64,000 nucleotides of DNA. It comes from Ascaphus truei (taxonomy: Eukaryota > Chordata > Amphibia > Anura > Ascaphidae). The stretch covers positions 1 through 64,000 of the forward strand of contig WSYH01002453.1 in NCBI GenBank assembly GCA_036426205.1, given 5' to 3'. Under the pieces are notes generated by a model. It saw nothing but the letters and a program-made list of their open reading frames with translations, was not told where the DNA came from and made no database searches. This document shows, one piece after another, positions 10,111 through 20,354 of the stretch. A program made the translations under genes and the position numbers. The first letter of the stretch is position 1. Each line of letters opens with the position of its first letter.

Positions 10111-10495
10111 TTGCCCGCCGGGAGCTGGGACTGTCTAACTCATGCCGGTGAGGGCCTTTCCGTTTCCCCCGCTCCGGCGCGTCTTGGTCACCTCTCGGGT
10201 CCTTCTGTTACTCCTTGCCTCCTCCAAGATGGCGTCTGTTTTGCCGGTTCCGCCCCCTTCCTGCTGACGTCTTTCCGGCCGCCGCCATTTTGGATCCAGC
10301 TTTCTCCCGATACAGAGGTGCTTGCGCGCTCTCCCGGCTCTCGCCCAAACCTGCCATCCGGCTCCTGCGTGTCACCGTGGACTCCATCAGCCTCGTGTTG
10401 CACCGCCATCTTCTGCGACGAGCTCCATCTTGGACACCATGGGGACATCTGCTTTTTCTTCATCTCCACGATCCGGACTCTCAGGGGGTAAGTGA
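10111..10495 (+). promoter_or_regulatory. CpG-rich leader with YY1-like motifs and a splice donor
   Basis: The segment contains several CCAT/ATGG YY1-like contexts (AAGATGGCG, GCCGCCATTTTGG, CGCCATCTT, CTCCATCTTGG) and ends CAGGGG|GTAAGTGAG at about 10487. This looks like a promoter plus non-coding first exon on the plus strand. The same motifs are common in LINE and LTR promoters. It lies beside a minus-strand L1 ORF1, and a link is unproven. Confidence 0.35.
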
Positions 10496-10649
10496 GTTCG
10501 TAGCTTATTAACTAGCCACTTTCAACAGTCTATTAGGGCATAGATCAACGATGTCTCTTTCATCTGTGGGCATTGGGACCTGTTGTAGTTAACTTCGTAG
10601 CGCAACCAAACAGCTACATAACTCTGAACTTTAGTTTTAACTCACATTT

Positions 10650-11610
10650 TTAGGTTTTATCTTTCTGCGCTCGGGGGGACTTTGGGGTCTGTGACCAGAT
10701 GAGGTCCGGGGTTGGACTCGCCGGGTCAGCAGCTATGGGGCCTTCTCCCAGTCCCAGCTTGCCCAAGAAAGAGGGTCCATCTTCCGGGACCTTGATGGTG
10801 AAGGTTCTGCCTCCCCGAGCTACTTGTAAGCCGAAGGGGAAGGTCCACCGGTATCTGACTCCTTTCTCCCTCAGGGTTCTGGTGATGGGCAGTAGGTTTC
10901 TCCGGCGGGCCAGTGTTATTGGGGACAGGTCCTGGAACACCGAGAGCCGCACTCCTTCATGTTCCACAACAGGTAGGGGCCTGGTTTTATTAAGAATGGT
11001 TTCTTTTGTTTTATAATAGTGTAAACGTATTACTATGTCCCTCGGTTGCTCGTTTTGTAAAGGTTTAGCTCTCAGTGCCCTGTGGCATCTGTCCATTGCC
11101 AGGGTGTCTTTCGGGTTTTCAGGGAGCAGTGTCTCCATCCAGTGCATAATATATTCCTCACAGTCCAAGACACTCTCCGGGACCCCTCTTATCCTGAGGT
11201 TATTTCGCCTGTCGCGATTTTCAGCATCTTCTTGACGCTCCTTTAATTCATTAATTTGTTCTTGTAAGTCAATAGTTTTTTTTATCCTGTCTCCGGATGG
11301 CTCTTATAGATTGGTCCACTTTTGTTTCCAGAACTCCTGTCCTTTCACCCAGTCCGGACACTTCCCTTTTCAGCTCTTTTATTTCAGCTTGAAAGAAAGC
11401 TTTAAGATCAGTGCAAAGTCTAGTTATGTCGCATTGTCTTGCCGGCAGTTGTTCCTGCAGGGTTAATTCCTCCTCCTCCCCGTCGTGTTCAGTTTCTGAG
11501 CCGGCGTTTGAAACCGGCGCCATTTCTGAGCCTGCACCGCGCGGCCCCGGTCTGCCAAAATATTCTGGTAGCCCTCGTTTTTTTGTCGTTTTGGGGGTCT
11601 TCCGTGACAT
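10650..11610 (-). pseudogene. L1-type LINE ORF1 (nucleic-acid-binding, coiled-coil trimer protein), frameshifted
   Basis: Two minus-strand frames together match L1 ORF1p. The N-terminal frame (11610-11269) has MSRKTPKTTKK and a heptad-rich segment ending RTGVLETKVDQSI. The C-terminal frame (11168-10650) has the conserved DRCHRALRAKP, PRDIVIRLHYYKTKE, FQDLSPITLARRR and GVRYRWTFPFGL segments of the RRM/CTD. A frameshift separates them near 11170-11270. The protein would coat L1 RNA as a trimer. The expected ORF2 (endonuclease-RT) does not follow on the minus strand, so the copy is a fragment. The 5' leader runs to about 11730-11755, where it meets the coiled-coil gene fragment. Confidence 0.85.
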
Positions 11611-11735
11611 CCTGGTTAATTGTTTAATCTTTATATGAGTTTGTGTGCCGTTTGGTGTGGAATTTGGTAGATTTTACGTGATATATCGGGAAGCGAGGCA
11701 AGGAGCTCTCAGACTAGGCTGCCATACTCCTTGCC
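11611..11735 (-). other. L1 5' leader
   Basis: Sequence between ORF1 and the junction with the coiled-coil gene, beginning on the minus strand near AGTATGGCAGCCTAGTCTG. The exact 5' boundary is uncertain by about 25 bases. Confidence 0.5.
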
Positions 11736-12785
11736 GTCGCGCATGCGCCTCGAGATCCCTGTTTTTTTGAGTGCGTCTTGCAAGTCTCTTCTCAGGGAAT
11801 TTATCTGCGCACTTTGCTTTCTCTGGGTTTGTATCAGTGTCTCCTTCATATTCTGGAGCTCTGTAATTGTTGTTGTCAAGGTTGCCGCTGTGTCTGTTTT
11901 CTCCTTGGTGTATTGAATCAAGGGAATTGTATTGAATCTGGTGACATGCAGCATGGCCTTTAGCTCCTCATACTGCTCTGTGGGGACACACTGGGTATTC
12001 AGACGTTTCTTTAGCGCTTGTACCTCTTTAGCAGCCTGCAGAATTTCTTCCTGCAGAGTTCGCTTCTTCTCCTTGGCATTCTAGAGGTGTGTATGCAAAC
12101 CTTGTAGCTGGTTCTGCAGTCAGTGCTCTGCTTCAACCTTTTCACCTTCCAGTAGTTTCTTTATTTTTTCCAGCTCATGGAGCTTTTCATTCTTTCTATT
12201 GATGTGGTTTGTCAACTCAGAATTTTCTTATTCTTGTTTAAAATTTTCTCTTTTTACAGTCTCTGTAATATTCAGGGCCTCCTTGTAGTCCGTCTTCCAT
12301 TTTCGCACCTCTGCTTGGAGACTGACTGTCTCCTGGCGTGAGACTTCCATCTCTAGGTTGAGAGTCTGATGCTTCTTCTGAGAGACTTTGAGATCTATAC
12401 TAAGATTGACAATAGTTTTTTAGAATTGTCCAGCTCCTCAGCGAGACTGTAAAGTTCCGTTTTGGAGACTGCCAGTTTTTTGCGGCAGCTGCCGATCTCA
12501 TGGTGGGAGGCATCCAGTGCTGTGCGGAGAGTATGAACCTCTTTCTGGGATATGTCCCCCTCTGTCCGGACTCCGTTGACCTCCTGGTGTGAGGCTTTCA
12601 GTTCTATGTGGAGAGTGTGAACCTCATTCTTAGAGACTTCCACCTCTCTATGGCACTTGCGAACCTTTTTCTGAAAGACTGAAATCTCTTTCAGTGCCTC
12701 CTCATATTTCTGCTTCAGATTAGCAATCAGTCTATCAGATTTGCTCTGTTTTTCATCCATGGTGGTAATAGTAGCGTTTGCTGTA
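11728..12785 (-). pseudogene. Coiled-coil gene family member A, 3' half (split by the Tc1-type element)
   Basis: Minus-strand frames encode long heptad-rich helices: complement 12760-12395 (residues such as DRLIANLKQKYEEALKEI, then about 14-residue repeats of the type KxEVxTLxxELxxSxxEV) and, after stops and frameshifts, a segment to about 11735 (ITELQNMKETLIQTQRKQ). DNA around 11945-12200 closely parallels 57880-58200 (shared gagctcctcatxctg...), showing it belongs to the family at 56.8-58.8 kb. Its upstream half lies at 24404-25465. Removing the element between them gives an in-frame junction (...TDLDTANATITTMDEK) that also matches the copy at 53.7 kb. Its left end is cut by the L1 fragment. 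Function is unknown; a structural or Gag-like role is possible. Confidence 0.7.
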
Positions 12786-12810
12786 CTGATGGGACGGCGG
12801 TTACTCGAAC
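12786..12810 (+). repeat. Left terminal inverted repeat of the Tc1-type element
   Basis: Pairs with 24379-24403 (two mismatches in 25). Preceded by TA. Confidence 0.8.
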
Positions 12811-13311
12811 GGATCGCAAATCAGTTTTCGTGTTGACCGCTTTATTCCATTCGGTATTTCCGCGTTTTGACCACTATTCATGCCGCGTTCGCGCAATCCG
12901 GCACCGGGCAGCCACACTCGGTTGATCTGTTTAATTTAATGGTTTATTGTTTCTTTGGACGCAATTCTTTGCATATCCACCATGTGGCAGAGGTTAATGA
13001 ATTATAATTTGGTTGCTATTCTTTGCGTATCCGCCAGGTGGCAGAAATTGATGCATTTAATGAATTGTATTGAATTGTAATGTGCATGCTACAGTGCTAC
13101 AGTATACAGTATTTTGTTACAATGTAAGGGTGCAGGTGTTTAAAACAGATAGCACCCACATCTATACTGGTACATACTTACAGTGGCCCATTGTGAATTG
13201 ACCTTGATTTTTCGAAGACATTATTAAATTAGGCGTTCTTAATAAAAAGCTTTAAATACTTAATGTGTGCCTTTTTCTTTCCCCGCACAATAGCTGAGCT
13301 GAGTGGACATT
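12811..13311. other. Left subterminal region and upstream region of forkhead-like gene 2
   Basis: Two related segments (attctttgcatatccaccatg and attctttgcgtatccgcca, near 12966 and 13018) form a short direct repeat. A pyrimidine tract ending CACAATAG at about 13293 could be a 3' splice site just before ATG 13312. No other gene is seen. Confidence 0.45.
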
Positions 13312-13942
13312 ATGGCTACACCAGAGGCGTATAAAAATCTGACTGTAGTTATGCATTTTTAATATATTCGGCAATAAATGCTGCAGCAGATAAAATGGCG
13401 ACTGTATCTGAAATATATGAATATTTCATTTCGAACTACGATTTTTACAAGGTTTCACCAGACGTTTATAAGTGGAAGCGCGCGATAAGAAAAACCTTAA
13501 GTAACGATCAGTGTTTTTGTCGCATTGCCCCTAATGCCGGAGAGATTTGCAGGTATTGGGGTGTCATGCCAGAATTTCACAGTATGTTTGATCATGGCAA
13601 TTTCAAAAGAAGAAATGTCGGTTTTAACCCATATAAGAATCGTCAATCCCGATCCAGCAATGTGCCGGCAACAGCACCAGCACTGGCCGGTCCGACCGTC
13701 AGTGATAACCTGGTGAACGGCAATCTTTTGTACCTGTCCCCGCCTGAATACTTGGAAAATTTCCAGCCTGGCATGATTTCGCGTACAGGTACCAGCAAGC
13801 TTGCATTTACCAGTACCAAAATATTTTCCCGCTTCATCAGTTGTTAACTACAAGTGTTCCAGGTCAGCTGTCACCTGTCAACTATAATGCAAACTTGAGG
13901 AGTCACAGTGAGTCATCACCTCCCGTTTGGCAAAGTTTATAA
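13312..13942 (+). pseudogene. Forkhead-like (winged-helix) gene 2, inside the Tc1-type element
   Basis: ATG 13312 opens MATPEAYK. A one-base loss in the A5 run at 13333-13337 shifts the frame, after which codons from 13335 read KSDCSYAFLIYSAI, then MATVSEIYEYFISNYDFY, then KWKRAIRKTLSNDQCF, then RYWGV. This is a complete forkhead domain (compare KPPYSYIALI, LSGIYEFI, WQNSIRHNLSLNECF, YWTL). In helix 3 the DNA-contacting Asn, Ser and His are Arg, Ala and Lys. A second shift near 13790 is likely, because the next frame continues plausibly (HQLLTTSVPGQLSPVNY) to a TAA at 13940-13942. The full product would be about 210 residues, close to gene 1 (222). A DNA-binding role is inferred, perhaps recognising element ends or regulating transposase. 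A shorter ORF alone could start at 13395. Confidence 0.7.
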
Positions 13943-14949
13943 TGAAGGTAAATATACAGTACAGTAATGTACTACACTGTATTAAACTATACTATACTGT
14001 ACAGTACATGACAGTATTACTGTAAGTTTAGAGCTGCAGTTCAAGCTTTCATGTGTCAAAACAAAATTATTTTTTAAACAATACTGTACGTACTTTACAG
14101 GGCATCTATACAATACTGTATGCGAGTTGAGGGGATGTTTCTCTGTTGAGTGCACTCTGAAGAATGATTTGATTGGCCGTCGAAGTACCTGACGTTGCAG
14201 CTTAAAAATGTAGGGAGAGGGTGGGGTTGAAGAGTCAGAGCCAATCAGAAGTTTGTTCTCATCCTACAGACACAGATGTAGGATATTGCTTGAACGGCTG
14301 CTTTAATTCCCAATGACACGACTTGACGCATGCGCAATACCATTAATAATAGCATATTTGTTTCTTTTTCCCCAGAAAATAAACTTTGACATCAAGCGGA
14401 AAAAGACAAAAGAAGGGATTTGGATGGACCTCCAATATCGCTTTTTTTTTAAAGTTGCTTGCACATTGTTTGCCATGTAGGCAAACATTTAGTGACAGTA
14501 CCATTTTTATTGATAGAACAATTGTGAGCTTTATAGAAAACCTTATACTGTACTGTATGCTGCTTTTTTAATATTCAAATGTTTTTCTTACATTGTACAC
14601 TACTGTCATCTTCACAACTTTTCTTATAAACACCAAAAATAAAAATGTATATCTTTTATTCTATACAGCATGTATTATTTATTATTCAATGCTTTCCACT
14701 TTTGCAACAGACTACTGTTTTTTCTTTTACTGCGTGTACTGTACTGTGCTGTATGTCTCATTTTGACATTTTTTTTAATAACAGGTAAGAGAAATGCCCT
14801 TGCATTACATTACAGTATGTGAAGTGCAATGCTTTGTTAAACTGTTAATTAGTATTTCAGGTCTGCAAAAGGGGGTTGGTCAAAAAATACATTTTAATTT
14901 TTTAATTCAGGTTTAACAAATATATATTTTTGGGGGTTACAGTATGAGA
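13943..14949. other. Non-coding interior of the Tc1-type element
   Basis: AT-rich with many TACAGTA/TACTGTA motifs and two CCAAT boxes (near 14171 and 14243). Bases about 14818-14890 are a diverged direct repeat of about 15661-15730 (gtgaagtgcaatgctttg ... aggtctgca). No gene is seen. Confidence 0.5.
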
Positions 14950-15149
14950 TTCAAACAGTACTGTTGCTTTTTAATTCCACACTAGTCATGTACGTTCTTT
15001 CTGAGGGGGTGGCATACTGTAGTACTGTGATTTTTATTTGGGGGTGTGGGTATCAAAACATTATGATGACCTATTGAGAATATGTCTTTGAACTACAGAA
15101 CAGCTTTGAACTTCATACAGATCGCACAGCTCGCACCCCCTCCCCCCCG

Positions 15150-15199
<50 letters not shown>

Positions 15200-15900
15200 C
15201 TCAATGATTTCAACTTCTTATCAACACCTCTGACAAACCATGCACCATGCCACGCATGCGCAAGTGCGATAAGCTAAGCCCTTCTAACTTGCCTTTTCTT
15301 CAACACAACACTTCCAACCCACTAGTAATAAGATTAACATGTTGTGTGAGATACAGGCTGAGCTAAGCAAGCCCTTCAAAAACTGCTATTGTACTGTAAC
15401 AAAACAAGTCAACTTGAAGTTCAAAGCTTATCAACAACACAACAACAGAGCCCTCCAACAGAGCCATTCACGTAAATGTGCTGTTGCGTTATTATCCTGA
15501 GCTGGGCAGAAGACATGTTGGATAATCCTTAATGCAGGAAAATAGTATTTTTCTATAGAATTTTATTGCATTATTAACAGAAATGATTGATTAAACAATA
15601 AAAATATAATAATTTGTATAAAACATTTTTTGTTTTTCTATATATTGTTTTCCAAACTAATGTGAAGTGCAATGCTTTGTTTGTTGAATTTCAGGTCTGC
15701 AAGAGGGGGTCAGTTTAAAAAATAGAATTATTTTTTAATGCATAATACAGTACAAAAAAAAATACAGTAGCTCTTGTCTTTCTCTTCGTTATGGCATTGC
15801 GATTTGGGAGGAGATCGACGAGAGAGGGGGCTGCAGCTCTGAAAATTCAGTATTTCAAAAGATTTTTTTTAAAACAAATTTTGTATTATTTATTTTTTTA
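14950..15900 (+). repeat. Left long inverted arm
   Basis: Over about 0.95 kb the sequence is the reverse complement of 22885-23785, with shared landmarks such as caagtcaacttgaagttcaa, the catgcgcaagtgcgataagc segment and the gtgaagtgcaatgctttg segment. It contains a CA microsatellite at 15151-15197. The arms flank the two divergent genes and are not at the element ends. Confidence 0.85.
15151..15197. repeat. CA microsatellite
   Basis: About 23 uninterrupted CA units inside the left arm. The partner position in the right arm (near 23600) is a G/GT-rich run. Confidence 0.95.
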
Positions 15901-16574
15901 TAGTTTCTCTCACAGCTCTCATAATTGTTGGGGTAACACGGAAAAAACGCTCCACTTCATTCAAAATGGTCTTTCTTAAATTTGCTGGCAGAGCATTCTT
16001 TCTTTTGTTTCCTTCATTATTTACATTGTGGGTCCATCTCAAAAGTGATGGTGTGTTTAAATATTGACAGGGCAAATTTATGGGCTGCACCAGCACTTCC
16101 AGTCTTGTATTTCTCCAGGGCGTGCTGGGTCAGGTCAGTCAAGATGATGTCCGGCAGCGTTACAATCCTGGGTGCTGGTGTACTTCTTGCAGCGTGCGAG
16201 GGTAGGCGGTCTGGGAGGATGCTTTCCTCCTGTCATGGCCTTACTGAAGTTGACATCTCATCCTCAAAGGCATACTGGTACAGACGATCTGGTGATGGAG
16301 CGGGGGGGTCTTGGTGAGGGAAGCGTGAAGGTTACATCATGCAGGTCACCCTTCTGCTCCTGCGTCGGACATACTTGTTCAGGGACAGGAACTCGCAGCA
16401 AAGAATACATCCCCACAATCTTCCTTTCCATTTTCTCCATGTTCCTTCCCATTTTCTCCATATTTTTTTCTATTTTCTCCATGCGCATATCCATACTCAA
16501 CATGGTCTCCAAAAGAAGATCAACCTTTTGATCCGTGCTGTAGACATTTGCATAGGTAGGTGGTGGAGGAGATG

Positions 16575-16800
16575 ATCAGGGGGTGGCCAGGAGAACAGCG
16601 TCGAGGATGGTTGGTGGAGCTGGTGACCAGGGGGTTGGCAGGAGAGCATCCTCAATGATGGGTTGGGGAGCAGGTCGGCAGGGGGTTGACAGGAGAGCAG
16701 CAGCATCAAGGATAGGTTGTGGAGCAGGTCAGCAGGGGGTTGACAGGAGAGCAGCAGCGTCGTGGATGGGTTGAGGAGCAGGTGAGCGGGGGGGGGGGTG
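16575..16800. repeat. Minisatellite (about 55-bp unit, about 4 copies)
   Basis: Units contain ggagcaggt.agcagggggtt and gacaggagagcagcagc with small changes, followed by a G9 run at about 16790. It encodes the Pro/Ser linker of the BEN-like product on the minus strand. Confidence 0.85.
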
Positions 16801-17070
16801 CAAGGAGCGGATCGGGACTCCACTTGACTTGCACTGTTCTAAGGGCGCCAAATTTCTTCTTCACAAAATAAGGCCCAGGTGTCTTAACCTTTGAAGCCTT
16901 CGGAACATTTTCTTTATTCTGCTTTGGTTTTCGCTTAGGTTTTGGCTGGGAAACAGCTTCCGCCTTTCGCTTGGCCGGCACGGCAGAACATAAACATATA
17001 TAACCTATTCTGCTCTCCTATTACTTAAGGTGGTAAAAATCAAGGTGCAACAGAGGAAAAAATTGTATAG

Positions 17071-17161
17071 TTACACAAATTGGTCCCAAAGGGATCAAGA
17101 AAAAGACCATCCAAATGCATGCACTCTATGATAGTATAGAACTGATATGGTAAGTATACAG
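17071..17161 (+). repeat. Left inverted repeat of the PLE
   Basis: Near-identical in inverse orientation to 20203-20298, with one short indel. Inverted terminal tails of this kind are known from Penelope elements. Confidence 0.8.
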
Positions 17162-17214
17162 AAATTACAATGGCTTCTATGGAGATATCAGGGTCTTAAT
17201 AAAAACAAAAATAT

Positions 17215-18629
17215 TTGGATGTGGATGTGGATGTGGAGAATCTATACTCCAGTATACCACATACTTTGGGGTTGAAAGCAGTTAATTAATTTTTTGAGAG
17301 CAAGAGATGAACGTGTTGTACCTCATAATGCCTTTGTCATCAAAATGTTAGACTATACCCTCAGCCACAATTTCTTTTTATTTGACAGGTCAATTTACCT
17401 ACAAATACAAGGTACCGCCATGTGGACCACCTGTGCTCCCACCTACGCCAATTTATATCTAGGCTGGTGGGAGGAAACGGTGGTCTTCATGGCGGAAAAT
17501 GACAGATATTCAACATACATACAAATGTGGCTGAGGTATATAGATTACAGTTTGCTCTTCTCGAATGGCCCAGAACCTTTACTATATGAATTTATCAATA
17601 CTCTGAACAAAAATGGAAATAATCTAAGACTCACTTACCAAGTATGAAAAGAGAAAATAGAATTCCTAGACATTACCATTTTAAAAAATATAAATGGCGA
17701 CTTACAAACAAGCATCTATAGAAAACCGACCGCAACCAATAACCTTTTGGAAGCACGGAGTAACCATCCAAAACATATTACCAATAATATTCCGTTTGGC
17801 CAATTCCTCCGGCTACGCCGAAACTGTTCAACATTGAGCGAATTTAAACTCCAAGCCTTAGACATGAAATCTAGACTTCATGAATGTGGATACAGCAAGA
17901 CCTTGACACACAAAGCCTATCATAAAGCTTTAATATCTAATAGATCCAGACTCCTAGCTCCGAAACCACAAGGACAACTAGATGCAAAGATCAGATTTAT
18001 AAGCACTTTCTCAAATCAGTCAAAACAAATCAAGAATATCCTCCAGAGACATTGGAACATCTTACTGGAGGAAAGTCCTTTCAGATTATCCTCCAACTGG
18101 GTATAGAAGAGCTAGGAATATTGGAGACAGTCTGGTAAAAAGTCATTTTCAAACGCAATCAACCAGAACCTGGCTGGTGGATAGACCTTTGGGATCCTAT
18201 CCATGCTCACATTGTAAGGCCTGTAAAGCCATGAAAGTTACAAAAATATTCACAAAAACATCAAAGACAGTCTCACACAAGATAAAAAGTTTTATTAACT
18301 GCGAAACAACAGGTGTAATTTACTTGATCACATGTATCTGCGGAAAAGCATATGGAGGCAAGACTCATAGACAACTAAAAAAGCAGATATTGGAACATCT
18401 AGGGGACAAAAGGAACTCACAAGAAACCCCAGTTGCCACACATGTTCTACAATGCCATAATGGCAATAGTGATATATTATCCTTTGCAGGCATTGAAAAT
18501 GTCACATTAGGTCCCAGAAAGGGCAATTGGAACAAACGACTATTACAGAGGGAATGTCGCTGGATATTCCAGCTACAGACACTAAACCCTCAGGGATTGA
18601 ACGAGGGTTACATCTACTCGTCTTTCTAA
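17215..18629 (+). pseudogene. Penelope-like RT with C-terminal GIY-YIG endonuclease, degraded
   Basis: RT motif A is visible at about 17225 (ENLYSSIPHTLGL), followed by LQIQGTAMWTTCAPTYANLYLGWWE (split here as QGTAMWTTCAP and NLYLGWWE). The catalytic motif reads RYIDYSLLF, so the second Asp of YxDD is Tyr. In-frame stops occur at 17645 and 18104, and a frameshift lies near 18090. The linker includes a CSHCKAC zinc-binding motif. The GIY-YIG endonuclease follows (GVIYLITCICGKAYGGKT, with THRQLKKQILEH), ending at 18629 after LQTLNPQGLNEGY. The enzyme would nick DNA with the GIY-YIG domain and prime reverse transcription. N-terminal RT motifs are absent (5' truncation). It resembles Neptune/Poseidon-type elements of fish and frogs. 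Confidence 0.88.
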
Positions 18630-19275
18630 TCATTGCAACCACTTCATCACTTAAGGGTTAGTTTGGGAATTGGTATATAGTTTAATTATCAGCACGATCT
18701 GTATTGACCATTTAAGGGCAGATCACCTATTTTAGTAGTCACATTCCTACACATATACACTTAGTGGTTGCCCCCTTTTTTCAAACCATCTTTGCATCCA
18801 TTCACCAATATCACAATTTTCACTTATTAGATTGATATCATGTTCTATTTATATAGAATTAGTTAAAATTTATTATTAATTCATTATATATTACCTTTTA
18901 TCTAATTATTTTTTATTATCATTCACTAGTTAGTTATTTAATTAGTAGATGGTCTGCATTGTCCAATAGGGGCAGACCACATAGAGTTAATCACATTCCT
19001 AGACATTACAATGTATTATATTTGATCATAACCTTTGTTCCATTGCCCTTCTGGGGACCCTTTGGTTCACATCTTTATACCCTCATATCTCCCATCAGTC
19101 TCAACAATAATAAATATTATACCTAAAGCCATCTATTTTCATTTAATTTGGTCCGAGATTTAGAGAAGCCTATTGGTTCTAACTCTGCTCACTCCAATAG
19201 GCGAAGAAGACCAAGGTCACGCTTCTTAGGAGCATAAATATCACGTATACAGGGCCTTACCTTTAGACTCCTCCT
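18630..19275. other. PLE 3' non-coding region
   Basis: AT-rich sequence with no ORF. It contains an inverted CCAAT pair (agcctattggttc ... ctccaataggcg, 19169-19204) just upstream of the stem-loop motif. Confidence 0.5.
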
Positions 19276-19312
19276 CATCGGAAGAAGCGAGTTGCCTCGC
19301 GAAAAGCGCGTC
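19276..19312 (+). ncRNA. Hammerhead-like stem-loop motif of a PLE
   Basis: The order is a GGAAGA core-like segment, stem GCGAG-TTGC-CTCGC, then GAAAAGCGCG. PLEs are known to carry hammerhead ribozymes (core CUGANGA, stem II, GAAA). This copy departs from the CUGANGA consensus, so cleavage activity is doubtful. Confidence 0.35.
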
Positions 19313-20202
19313 ATGAAGTAGAGCGTCACGTTCGGTGTCGTCATCGAAGCTCGACATCAGCCATCTGAATATGGCTTGTATTTTCGCCTCCTTCACTCCT
19401 GACCCGCCACGGCAGGGTGGTTGTATTTATACATATATACTCTGTGTTCCATTACAAACTGCCTCTCCTCTTAGGCAGTTTTTTACACATCTTTGTGGAC
19501 ACCTACTATTTGAGTGGATATCAATTGCTGTACCTCTCATTATGGAGATTGGTAGTGTCAGTTTCCACTACACGTGATGTTGTATTAATAGCTTGGGTAT
19601 TACAGAGAAAGAAGGCTAAAACACTATTGAATTATATGTGTTTTTGGGGACAAGTGTTTACTTAAGGTTACTAACAAAGACTCCTATATCAGCATTTCAA
19701 CTAAGTTTGGATTGTATTTGTCTATGCGGATAGGACAACTCTGGTGAAAATAATTTTATAATACAAACACTTTATACATCCTATACATCCACAATTCAGA
19801 CACATTTAGTGCAAATTCCATATGCAAATTTGCAAAAAGTCTACTAGAAGACTAAATGCACTAAAGTGTAAAAGAAATTGGGTGCCAAAAGAGAATGTGC
19901 TATATACTACACCGAATCCGGAAAAGGAGCATATATGTTACTATACCTGCAAGTATCCTAGATAATAAGTCGCGAAATTTGCAATTCAGTAACTCACTCA
20001 GAGAAAATAAGACTGATTATCTCATGTGTTTCAGTAAAGTCACTTGAAGAAAATATATATACAGTGCCATAAATTACTTTTTGGAGATTAATAATACTCC
20101 GCTGATGTCGAAGTAATATTGGATTTTACCACCTTGGGTAAAATAAACAAAATAAAAGCCTATATACATTTGGCAATAAAGACAAACAATATTACCACTC
20201 CT

Positions 20203-20298
20203 CTGTATACTTACCATATCAGTTATATACTATCATAGAGTACTGTACATGCATTTGGAGGGTCTTTTTCTTGATCCCTTTGGGACCAATTTGTGTAA
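20203..20298 (-). repeat. Right inverted repeat of the PLE
   Basis: Reverse complement of 17071-17161. It ends one base from the 14-bp target duplication. Confidence 0.8.
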
Positions 20299-20354
20299 CC
20301 CGGCACGGCAGAAGCAAGCTGGTTCCTGCTTTCGTAGAATCGGGGGTGATCCAT

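Larger units (their letters stand above)
16989..20299 (+). mobile_element. Penelope-like element (3.3 kb) inserted in the BEN-like gene
   Basis: It is flanked by a perfect 14-bp direct repeat, ccggcacggcagaa, at 16975-16988 and 20300-20313 (target duplication). Near the ends is an inverted repeat of about 92 bp: 17071-17161 (ttacacaaattggtcccaaa...) matches the reverse complement of 20203-20298, which abuts the right duplication. Inside are the RT/GIY-YIG coding remnant (17215-18629) and a long 3' region with a hammerhead-like stem-loop (19276-19312). The 5' part of the RT is missing. Confidence 0.85.
15890..20354 (-). pseudogene. BEN-like / coiled-coil gene, split by a Penelope-like element
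   Basis: Start ATG is complement 20352-20354 (MDHPRFYESRNQLASAVPAK), then the PLE occupies 16989-20299 and the frame resumes at 16988. Next is a Lys-rich segment (AKRKAEAV, KPKRKPKQNKENVPK), likely a nuclear localisation signal, then GPYFVKKKFGALRTVQVKW. A Pro/Ser linker follows, encoded by a minisatellite (about 16575-16800). A short Met/Lys/Glu-rich coiled coil (16512-16400; MRMEKIEKNMEKM) precedes a C-terminal region (about 16200-15890) reading IVTLPDIILTDLTQHAL, then HKFALSIFKHTITF and LRKTILNEVERFF. This spacing of hydrophobic helices resembles a BEN DNA-binding domain. Stops near 16038 and in the linker, and frameshifts, make it a pseudogene. The BEN call is by pattern only. It is transcribed away from the transposase. 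Confidence 0.5.

Noticed and set aside
9775..10491. 238-codon plus-strand ORF
   Set aside because: Ser/Pro/Leu-rich translation of a pyrimidine-biased tract, with no domain, and it overlaps a splice donor. Composition explains its length.
16575..16800. CRISPR-like array
   Set aside because: Contiguous degenerate minisatellite units without spacers, in a eukaryotic coding linker.
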